Part shown: in pieces, positions 1 to 4,232 of the stretch | Layout: each line of letters begins with the position of its first letter | How positions within the stretch are numbered: position 1 is the stretch's first letter | Source of the DNA: Methanohalobium sp046546175 | GTDB taxonomy: Archaea; Halobacteriota; Methanosarcinia; Methanosarcinales; Methanosarcinaceae | Assembly: GCF_046546175.1 (NCBI RefSeq) | Contig: NZ_JBKGYF010000100.1 | Coordinates: 1 to 5,717 of the forward strand | Length of the DNA stretch: 5,717 nucleotides | Reading direction: 5' to 3' | Translations under genes and position numbers: made by a program | Notes under the pieces: model-generated | Seen by the model: only the letters and a program-made list of their open reading frames with translations | What the model was told of the DNA's origin: nothing | The model's database searches: none

Positions 1-1
1 C

Positions 2-427
2 CAGTGTGTTAATCACATCGTTAAACACTGTCTGGAAAATCAAATCGGCAATATCGTGATTGGAGAGATGAAAGAGATAAAACAAGAACAGAACATCGGA
101 AAGCAGAATAACCAGAACTTCCAGACGATACCGTTTGCTAGGTTCAAACAGAAATTAGCTTCTAAATGCAAATACCATGGTATCGAGTATCATGAAGTCG
201 ATGAAGCTTACACCAGCAAGGTTGATGCACTGGCGTTAGAACCGATAAAGAAGCATAAAAAATATCTCGGTAAAAGACTGAAAAGAGGCATCTTCCAGTC
301 GTCTACTGGCAGGCTGATCAATGCCGATATCAACGGTGCATTGAACATCTTAAGAAAGGTACTTGGTGATTCCCTCACAGGGATAATCGATAGTGGGGAA
401 GTGAACTCCCCGGGAAGAACTTTGTAA
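2..427 (+). CDS. tnpB: TnpB (IS200/IS605 OrfB) RNA-guided nuclease, C-terminal part, 5' end outside the window
   Basis: The frame is open from base 2 to the TAA at 425-427 (141 visible residues). The GTG at 56 is not a real start, because family-like sequence (QCVNHIVKHCLENQIGNIV) continues upstream of it. TnpB proteins are omegaRNA-guided RuvC nucleases that cut DNA and help retain the element. Visible marks are NNQNF followed by the IPFA segment, the RuvC-II region DEAYTSK (candidate catalytic Glu codon 203-205), GKRLKRGIFQSSTG, and the RuvC-III motif NADINGALNI (candidate catalytic Asp codon 326-328). RuvC-I lies outside the window. No cysteine occurs between YTSK and NADINGA, so the usual CxxC...CxxC zinc finger is absent; I recall a TnpB subgroup with this trait. 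The visible part has no frameshift or internal stop and could belong to an active protein. Confidence 0.88.
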   Translation, partial: QCVNHIVKHCLENQIGNIVIGEMKEIKQEQNIGKQNNQNFQTIPFARFKQKLASKCKYHGIEYHEVDEAYTSKVDALALEPIKKHKKYLGKRLKRGIFQSSTGRLINADINGALNILRKVLGDSLTGIIDSGEVNSPGRTL

Positions 428-468
428 ATTGAAAATTTACAAATATCTTTAAATCTTTGATTTAAAGA
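421..468 (+). other. Two adjacent perfect 10-bp hairpins at the tnpB 3' end
   Basis: TTTGTAAATT (421-430) pairs perfectly with AATTTACAAA (434-443) across a 3-nt loop, GAA. TCTTTAAATC (446-455) pairs perfectly with GATTTAAAGA (459-468) across a 3-nt loop, TTT. The first stem overlaps the last tnpB codon and its stop. Both are AT-rich, so they could act as 3'-end or processing signals or as scaffold stems of the element's omegaRNA. The pairing is seen directly; the role is inferred. Confidence 0.7.
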
Positions 469-499
469 GTAAGGCTTTCAAGGTAAACTTCTTCCGAAG

Positions 500-522
500 C
501 CGCTGAGTCTTTAGCTCAGCGG
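500..522 (+). repeat. Subterminal palindrome (right-end hairpin) of the IS200/IS605-type element
   Basis: CCGCTGAG (500-507) pairs perfectly with CTCAGCGG (515-522) around the loop TCTTTAG, and TAGTTCAC follows. In this family the single-strand transposase TnpA recognises such a hairpin and cuts a few bases 3' of it, which would give a cleavage point at about 530. Confidence 0.7.
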
Positions 523-637
523 TAGTTCACCAGAATAGTATAAATTATTTCTGATCCCTGTTCACCCGATAAGTTAATCAATCTTATATTCATGAATATT
601 TACCAAAATGATAGTTTCCGAAATAAACCTGACAAAA

Positions 638-645
638 TTTATATA
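638..645 (+). promoter_or_regulatory. TATA box of the rps19e promoter
   Basis: TTTATATA, preceded by the A-rich GACAAAA (631-637) as a plausible BRE, is a good archaeal box A. Transcription would start about 25 bases downstream, near 668-670, leaving a leader of about 20 nt that still includes the GGAGG site. A weaker TATA-like stretch lies at 538-546 (AGTATAAAT), close to the IS end. Confidence 0.6.
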
Positions 646-676
646 ACTAATTATTCCTTTTATTCTAGGTACAACA

Positions 677-682
677 AGGAGG
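677..682 (+). promoter_or_regulatory. Strong ribosome binding site that fixes the rps19e start at 688
   Basis: AGGAGG lies 5 bases before ATG 688. The upstream in-frame ATG at 592 has no such site, and its reading would run through the TATA box. Confidence 0.85.
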
Positions 683-687
683 ATAAC

Positions 688-1137
688 ATGACAACAGCAT
701 ATGATGTCCCTGCAAATGATTTAATAAACAAAGTGGCAGAAAAATTAAAAGAAAATGAACATATCAACCCACCGGAATGGGCTAACTATGCCAAGACCGG
801 AGTTTATAATGAACTTCCACCGGCTGAAAATGATTGGTGGTATACTCGCTGTGCAGCAGTATTGAGATCAATTTATGTAAACGGTCCTGTAGGTGTTGAG
901 AGGCTGCGTTCTGTATATGGAGGTAAACTAACCAGAGGTGTAACACCTGCACACAAAGTAAAAGGCAGCGGTTCTATTTTAAGAAAAGCTTTGCAGCAGC
1001 TTGAAAATGCAGGATTTGTACGTACACAAAAAACTGGTAGATTAATAGCACCAGATGGCCAGGCGTTCCTGGATAATGTTTCACATGAAGTAAAAAACGA
1101 ACTGCTTGAAACCCGTCCAGAAATAGCACAATATTAA
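688..1137 (+). CDS. rps19e: 30S ribosomal protein S19e
   Basis: The 149-residue protein belongs to the S19e family, a small-subunit protein of archaea and eukaryotes (absent from bacteria) that binds the 30S/40S head and is needed for subunit maturation. Recognisable stretches are TAYDVPANDLINKVAEKLKE at the N-terminus, the core PPEWANYAKTG...DWWYTRCAAVLRSIY, the basic segment GGKLTRGVTPAHKVKGSGSI, and the C-terminal helix LRKALQQLENAGFV followed by GRLIAPDGQAFLD. The length is normal for archaea. The start is ATG 688 with AGGAGG five bases upstream; the 32-codon extension to ATG 592 does not resemble the family and overlaps the promoter. It is the first gene of the cluster and is followed by the PDCD5-family gene, the usual archaeal neighbour. 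Confidence 0.96.
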   Translation: MTTAYDVPANDLINKVAEKLKENEHINPPEWANYAKTGVYNELPPAENDWWYTRCAAVLRSIYVNGPVGVERLRSVYGGKLTRGVTPAHKVKGSGSILRKALQQLENAGFVRTQKTGRLIAPDGQAFLDNVSHEVKNELLETRPEIAQY

Positions 1138-1150
1138 ACCTGCCCGGTAA

Positions 1151-1160
1151 AAATAAATAT
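1151..1160 (+). promoter_or_regulatory. Possible promoter (TATA-like box) for the PDCD5-family gene
   Basis: AAATAAATAT in the 102-bp gap after rps19e could be a box A. It predicts a transcript start near 1183-1186 and a leader of about 55 nt carrying the inverted repeat at 1192-1218. The gap is AT-rich throughout, so a TATA-like match is expected by chance and readthrough from rps19e is equally possible. Confidence 0.35.
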
Positions 1161-1191
1161 ACTAAACTTATAGTTTGATATACATATTTCA

Positions 1192-1218
1192 AAATGGTTG
1201 AATTCAGATTAACCATTT
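1192..1218 (+). repeat. 8-bp inverted repeat in the rps19e-PDCD5 gap
   Basis: AAATGGTT (1192-1199) pairs perfectly with AACCATTT (1211-1218) around an 11-nt loop. It sits 21 bases before the PDCD5-family start and just upstream of its ribosome binding site (GGATGTGAT, 1226-1234). It could be an rps19e 3'-end structure or a leader element; nothing decides between these. Confidence 0.4.
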
Positions 1219-1239
1219 AAAATATGGATGTGATGATTA

Positions 1240-1590
1240 ATGTCTGACGAACTTGAAGAAATACGTAGAAAAAAGCGTGAGCATCTCCAGCAACAACAGC
1301 AAGATGCTCATCAATCTGATATTGACCAGTATGCCTACCAGCAAGAACAAGCTGAAAGGATGGAAGAAGAAAAAAAGAGAATTCTTCGCCAGATCTTAAC
1401 ACCTGAAGCACGGGAGCGCTTGACCAGACTTAAAATGTCTAGGAACGAGTTGGGCGAACAACTGGAATCTCAATTAATATCACTTGCAAAAAGCGGCCGT
1501 ATCCAGTCTGTAATAGATGATGATAAGTTAAAGCAGCTCCTTTCTCAGATCCAGCCGAAGAAGCATGATACCAATATAAGACGAATTTAA
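1240..1590 (+). CDS. PDCD5/TFAR19-family DNA-binding protein
   Basis: The 116-residue protein matches archaeal members of the PDCD5 family, small helical-bundle proteins with nucleic-acid binding reported in archaea; the human homologue is linked to apoptosis. The order is typical: an acidic-then-basic N-terminal helix (SDELEEIRRKKREHL), a Gln run at residues 17-21, a charged helix (QAERMEEEKKRILRQIL), then the hallmark TPEARERLTRLKMSR and a C-terminal helical core ending in a basic tail (QPKKHDTNIRRI). The start ATG 1240 has GGATGTGAT (1226-1234, one mismatch from GGAGGTGAT) at normal spacing. Its exact cellular role is not established. Adjacency to rps19e is conserved in archaea, which suggests a role tied to translation or ribosome assembly. 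Confidence 0.93.
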   Translation: MSDELEEIRRKKREHLQQQQQDAHQSDIDQYAYQQEQAERMEEEKKRILRQILTPEARERLTRLKMSRNELGEQLESQLISLAKSGRIQSVIDDDKLKQLLSQIQPKKHDTNIRRI

Positions 1591-1610
1591 ATTAATAAAA
1601 GTCTATATTC

Positions 1611-2213
1611 ATGAAAGCGTCTGTACTATATAGCGGAGGTAAAGACAGTTCATTATCAGCTATCTTGCTGGAGCCATTTTTCGAAGTTGAACTGATAACA
1701 TTCAGTTTTTCATTACTTCCATTGGAGCAGGTTGTCAGTGATTTCGCAAATGAGTTGGGATTCCCTCATAGGGTATTAAACCTTGATACAAGTATACTGG
1801 ATAAAGCTCTGGAAATGGTAATAAATGATGGTTATCCCAGAAATGCTATAAATTATATTCATTATAATGCTGTTAAAACACTGGCATCGACAAAACCACA
1901 GCCAAAAGATGTAATTGCAGACGGCACTCGACGCAATGACAGGGTGCCAGTTCTTACCAATTCACAGATTCAAAGTCTTGAAGACAGATATGGAATATAT
2001 TATGTCACACCTCTTAGTGGGTATGGACGTAGTTCCGTAAATGCACTTGTTTAGCAACATCTGGAGATAGAAGAAGGTCAAAGTGACGATATGATCAAAG
2101 CTGATTATGAGACAGAACTCAGGGAAAAGATACGTCAGACATATGGTGATGATAAAATATCACAAATATTCCCATCACATGTCCAGTCCCATGTAAAAAA
2201 GCGGATTAAATGA
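1611..2213 (+). CDS. PP-loop ATPase (COG2117/DUF7411-like), full length only if the in-frame TAG at 2052-2054 is read through (candidate pyrrolysine)
   Basis: The N-terminus carries the PP-loop nucleotide-binding motif SGGKDS (residues 8-13). Later marks are the conserved NAINYIHYNAVKTLA segment, DGTRRNDRVP (104-113) and SLEDRYGI (122-129). PP-loop enzymes adenylate substrates, often in tRNA thiolation or related RNA modification; this subfamily's substrate is unknown. Codon 148 is TAG. Beyond it the same frame stays open for 52 codons (QHLEIEEGQSDD...KADYETELREKIRQTYG...QIFPSHVQSHVKK), matches my memory of the family's C-terminus, and ends at TGA followed directly by TAA. Without readthrough the product is 147 residues. 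No frame change is needed. No ribosome binding site precedes ATG 1611; the start was chosen because the PP-loop follows at the usual distance. Alternatives to Pyl are a nonsense mutation or a sequence error. Confidence 0.82.
2052..2054 (+). other. In-frame TAG codon, candidate pyrrolysine site (residue 148)
   Basis: The codon lies between LV and QHLEIEEG, in a stretch that reads as one continuous protein. It is one base change from CAG, GAG or AAG. I see no convincing stem-loop just downstream; ATCT/AGAT (2059-2068) would have only a 2-nt loop. Methanosarcinales decode UAG as pyrrolysine with tRNA-Pyl and PylS, and generally do not need a downstream element. Confidence 0.6.
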
Positions 2214-2303
2214 TAAGATGTAAATATAAATCAGGTTCATAAAAAAATATATACAATGATTTAGCTAGTTAAACTGACAATGGACTGGATAATTAATTAA
2301 AAC

Positions 2304-2311
2304 TTTATATA
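2304..2311 (+). promoter_or_regulatory. TATA box of the rpl39e promoter
   Basis: TTTATATA with AAAAC just upstream lies about 25 bases before a predicted transcript start near 2333-2335. That leaves a leader of about 15 nt containing the GGTGA site. It lies in the 135-bp gap after the PP-loop gene, the largest gap inside the cluster. A second AT-rich candidate (AAATATATAC, 2245-2254) lies upstream. Confidence 0.55.
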
Positions 2312-2338
2312 ATGCTTATATGATTTACTGACTAAAAA

Positions 2339-2343
2339 GGTGA
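2339..2343 (+). promoter_or_regulatory. Ribosome binding site that supports the TTG start of rpl39e
   Basis: GGTGA lies five bases before TTG 2349. There is no ATG or GTG at the position where the conserved L39e N-terminus begins, so the TTG start depends on this site. Confidence 0.75.
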
Positions 2344-2348
2344 GACAA

Positions 2349-2504
2349 TTGAGCCATAATTCAAAGGGACAAAAAAAGAGGTTAGCAAAGGCACATAAAC
2401 AGAATCATCGTGTTCCAACATGGGTTATTATGAAATCCAACAGAGAAGTAGTAACTCATCCAAAAAGGAGAAACTGGAGAAGGAATAACCTGGATGTGAA
2501 ATAA
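2349..2504 (+). CDS. rpl39e: 50S ribosomal protein L39e, TTG start
   Basis: The 51-residue, Lys/Arg-rich protein reads M-SHNSKGQKKRLAKAHKQN, then RVPTWVIMKSNREVV, then HPKRRNWRRNNLDVK. This is the near-invariant L39e pattern: a thin extended protein that lines the peptide exit tunnel in archaea and eukaryotes. Length and both ends match the family. The start codon is TTG, supported by the GGTGA site and by the conserved (M)SHN start; length-cutoff gene finders can miss it. It is followed 29 nt later by rpl31e, its usual archaeal partner. Confidence 0.95.
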   Translation: MSHNSKGQKKRLAKAHKQNHRVPTWVIMKSNREVVTHPKRRNWRRNNLDVK

Positions 2505-2533
2505 TCACATATTGAGATTAAAAGGTGATATTA

Positions 2534-2800
2534 ATGGCAGATGATGCGGTTTCTGAACAAATTTATACCATTCCACTTCGAAAAGTAAAGGGTACACCAA
2601 GATGGAAACGTTCTCATAAAGCAATGATACTGGTCAGAGAATTTCTGATAAGGCATATGAAAACTCTTCCATCGCAGATAAAAATTGACAAAACTGTTAA
2701 TGAAAAAATATGGGAGCGAGGTTCTGAAAAACCGCCGTCTTCAATAAGGGTACGTGCTGCCAGATTTGAAGATGGGGAAGTACAGGTTGAGCTTGCGTAA
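2534..2800 (+). CDS. rpl31e: 50S ribosomal protein L31e
   Basis: The 88-residue protein has the L31e signature: an N-terminal beta strand (EQIYTIPLRKVK), the helix PRWKRSHKAMILVREFLIRHMK, the segment IKIDKTVNEKIWERGSEKPPSSIRVRAARF, and a short acidic end (EDGEVQVELA). L31e sits near the exit of the large-subunit tunnel. The start is ATG 2534, four bases after GGTGAT (2524-2529). The GTG at 2525 lies inside that ribosome binding site and is not the start. Length is normal. It is co-transcribed with rpl39e upstream and probably eif6 39 nt downstream. Confidence 0.96.
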   Translation: MADDAVSEQIYTIPLRKVKGTPRWKRSHKAMILVREFLIRHMKTLPSQIKIDKTVNEKIWERGSEKPPSSIRVRAARFEDGEVQVELA

Positions 2801-2839
2801 GTGACTATCATATCCTTGTAGAAAAAGTAGTTTGTAAAA

Positions 2840-3493
2840 ATGATGCGAACCCTGAATATACTGGATAACCCGGTGATAGGTGTATTTGGCACATGTACAG
2901 AAGAAATAGCACTAGTTCCCACAGGTACAAAGGAAAAAACAGTACAGTCCCTTGAAGAGCTGTTGAATGTAAGGGTTATATCAACATTGATAGGTGGAAG
3001 CACTGTAGTAGGTTCTCTTGTGTGTGGCAATTCCAATGGATTTCTGATTCCAAGATATGGTAACGACTATGATTTAAAGGATACAGACATTACGGTTAGT
3101 AATGTGCCGGGAAAACTTACAGCAATTGGTAATATTGTTCTTGCAAATGATTCAGCTGCACTTGTACATCCCAATCTTTCCAGCAAATCGGTAGAAGTAA
3201 TATCAAAAACACTAGATGTTGATGTTGAAAGAGGTACAGTTGCCGGAATTAAAGCAGTTGGTATGGCAGGGGTTGCTACCAATAAGGGAGTACTTGTACA
3301 TCCCAAAACAACTGAATCTGAGATGGACCATCTTGAAAAATTATTTGATTTACCGATTGATATAGGCACAGTTAATTATGGGTCACAGATGATTGGGTCA
3401 GGGGTCATTGCAAACTCGAAAGGTTATGTTGCAGGTTATGAAACTACAGGATATGAACTTGGACGGATAGAAGATGTACTTGGATTTGTTTAA
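2840..3493 (+). CDS. eif6: Translation initiation factor 6 (aIF6)
   Basis: The 217-residue protein is archaeal IF6, which binds the 50S subunit at the L14e/L24e side, prevents premature joining with 30S and takes part in subunit maturation. It shows the expected fivefold pentein repeats of about 45 residues: NPVIGVFGTCTEEIALVP, then NVRVISTLIGGSTVVGSLVCGNSNGFLIP, then GKLTAIGNIVLANDSAALVHP, then GIKAVGMAGVATNKGVLVHP, then NYGSQMIGSGVIANSKGYVAG. The ending (ELGRIEDVLGF) is typical. ATG 2840 and ATG 2843 are both possible starts. Neither has a good ribosome binding site (the 39-nt gap after rpl31e lacks one), so coupling to rpl31e translation is likely. Its place between rpl31e and LX is a common archaeal arrangement. 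Confidence 0.96.
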   Translation: MMRTLNILDNPVIGVFGTCTEEIALVPTGTKEKTVQSLEELLNVRVISTLIGGSTVVGSLVCGNSNGFLIPRYGNDYDLKDTDITVSNVPGKLTAIGNIVLANDSAALVHPNLSSKSVEVISKTLDVDVERGTVAGIKAVGMAGVATNKGVLVHPKTTESEMDHLEKLFDLPIDIGTVNYGSQMIGSGVIANSKGYVAGYETTGYELGRIEDVLGFV

Positions 3494-3521
3494 TGCTAAT
3501 AGTTGTTAAAAGGTGAATTCA

Positions 3522-3698
3522 ATGAAAACTTATCTTGTAAAGGGTAAATTTAAAGCGGGTCATTACTGGGAAAAATTCAGTAAAAATGTTGAAAGTCAGA
3601 ATGAAAAGAATGCAAATGAGAAAGTGTATTCATTATTAGGCAGCAAACACGGAATAAAACGTTTTTACATTAAAATCGACAGTATTACAGAGGTATAA
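3522..3698 (+). CDS. rpl18a: 50S ribosomal protein L18Ae (LX)
   Basis: The 58-residue protein matches archaeal LX, the short form of eukaryotic L18a (about one third its length). The pattern is YLVKGKFKAGHYWEKFSKNV, then NEKNANEKVYSLLGSKHGIKR, then the final strand FYIKIDSITEV. The start is ATG 3522, preceded by AGGTGA (3511-3516); the GTG at 3513 is part of that site. It lies 28 nt after eif6 and 3 nt before pfdA, so the three are almost certainly co-transcribed. Confidence 0.94.
   Translation: MKTYLVKGKFKAGHYWEKFSKNVESQNEKNANEKVYSLLGSKHGIKRFYIKIDSITEV
3690..3694 (+). promoter_or_regulatory. Ribosome binding site of pfdA, inside the end of the LX gene
   Basis: GAGGT overlaps the last LX codons and lies 7 bases before ATG 3702. 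With a 3-nt intergenic gap this points to translational coupling of LX and prefoldin alpha. Confidence 0.6.
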
Positions 3699-3701
3699 GT
3701 T

Positions 3702-4166
3702 ATGTCTGATGGCACTTCCGGTGAAAGCACCGAGCAATATTTCAGACAACTTTCAACACAATACCAGCAATATAAAAACCAGCTGGAATCTATTAAACAG
3801 CATCTTGATATGGTCTATACTTCATCCGAAGAATGTGTGAAGGCACTTGATACATTAAAGAACCTGGAATCAATGGAAGAAGGTGTTGAATCAATGGTCC
3901 CCATTGGGTCAGGTACATATATGTATGCACAATTCAATGACCTCAATAGGTTCGTAGTCGACATTGGTGCTGGTATAAGTGTTGAAAAAGATCTGGAAGA
4001 AACAAAACAAACTCTTAACAAACGTAAAGAAGAGATGGATAATGCATATGAGCGGCTGAATGAATCGTATTCCCAGGTCGTACAAAACATGCAGGAAATT
4101 GAACGCCAGTTAAATGAGTACTACTCCAAAGCCCAGGCAAAGCAGGCTGGATATAGAGCTCAATAA
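3702..4166 (+). CDS. pfdA: Prefoldin alpha subunit
   Basis: The 154-residue protein has the prefoldin alpha (GimC) layout: a long N-terminal coiled-coil helix (residues about 10-58, rich in Gln, Glu and Tyr), two beta hairpins in the middle (about 64-95, VPIGSGTYMYAQFND and RFVVDIGAGISVEKD), and a second long coiled-coil helix (about 96-148). Archaeal prefoldin is an alpha2-beta4 hexamer that catches unfolded proteins with its coiled-coil tips and passes them to the thermosome. The short Ser/Gly/Thr-rich N-terminus is probably disordered. Placement between LX and ftsY is a conserved archaeal neighbourhood that links nascent-chain folding with targeting. The beta subunit gene is not in the window. 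Confidence 0.95.
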   Translation: MSDGTSGESTEQYFRQLSTQYQQYKNQLESIKQHLDMVYTSSEECVKALDTLKNLESMEEGVESMVPIGSGTYMYAQFNDLNRFVVDIGAGISVEKDLEETKQTLNKRKEEMDNAYERLNESYSQVVQNMQEIERQLNEYYSKAQAKQAGYRAQ

Positions 4167-4232
4167 CGTTGTATTAATTTAACTTCCTTTTCAGCTTGCT
4201 ATCTCTATTTGTTATATCGTGTGAGGAATACA

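Larger units (their letters stand above)
1..530 (+). mobile_element. Right part of an IS200/IS605-family (tnpB-carrying) insertion sequence, left end outside the window
   Basis: The segment holds the 3' part of a tnpB gene followed by about 100 bases of hairpin-rich non-coding DNA. It ends in a perfect 8-bp hairpin (500-507 with 515-522, loop TCTTTAG) followed by TAGTTCAC. That subterminal hairpin plus a TTCAC-type end is what I know of right ends of many IS605/IS1341-type elements, so I place the boundary at 530. No terminal inverted repeats or target duplication are expected for this family. Whether a tnpA transposase lies upstream cannot be seen. The boundary is inferred and could be off by a few bases. 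The element sits directly upstream of the rps19e promoter and leaves it intact. Confidence 0.75.
380..530 (+). ncRNA. Candidate omegaRNA (reRNA) scaffold at the tnpB 3' end
   Basis: In known TnpB systems the guide RNA derives from the 3' end of tnpB and runs through the element's right end, with the guide taken from the flanking DNA. Here the expected region contains three perfect stems (421-443, 446-468, 500-522). A further possible pairing, GGCTT (473-477) with AAGCC (497-501), overlaps the base of the third stem and would compete with it or need a rearranged fold. The 5' boundary is arbitrary. The guide would start at 531 (CAGAATAGTATAAATT...). This rests on position and structure only; expression cannot be judged. 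Confidence 0.4.

Noticed and set aside
500..570. tRNA-like string: TTAGCTCAGCGGTAG (511-525) resembles a tRNA D-arm/box A, and CTGTTCACCCG (558-568) looks faintly like a T-loop.
   Set aside because: GCTC has no GAGC partner to close a D-stem, no acceptor stem pairs across a 70-90 nt span, and no anticodon arm forms. The CTCAGCGG half pairs perfectly with CCGCTGAG upstream, so it is the IS right-end hairpin.
592..687. Upstream in-frame ATG that would lengthen S19e by 32 residues.
   Set aside because: It has no ribosome binding site, the extension does not look like the family, and it would contain the TATA box; ATG 688 has AGGAGG at ideal spacing.
2052..2095. A PYLIS-type stem-loop downstream of the TAG.
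   Set aside because: The only local pairing (ATCT with AGAT) has a 2-nt loop and is too weak, so no recoding structure can be claimed.
2055..2213. A separate small gene starting at ATG 2091 after the TAG in the PP-loop gene.
   Set aside because: There is no ribosome binding site before 2091, and the family-like sequence begins directly after the TAG in the same frame, so this is the C-terminal part of the same gene.
2614..3369. Long open frames on the minus strand opposite rpl31e and eif6.
   Set aside because: They overlap well-recognised + strand genes, show no family resemblance, have Ser/Thr/Leu-rich shadow composition and lack ribosome binding sites.
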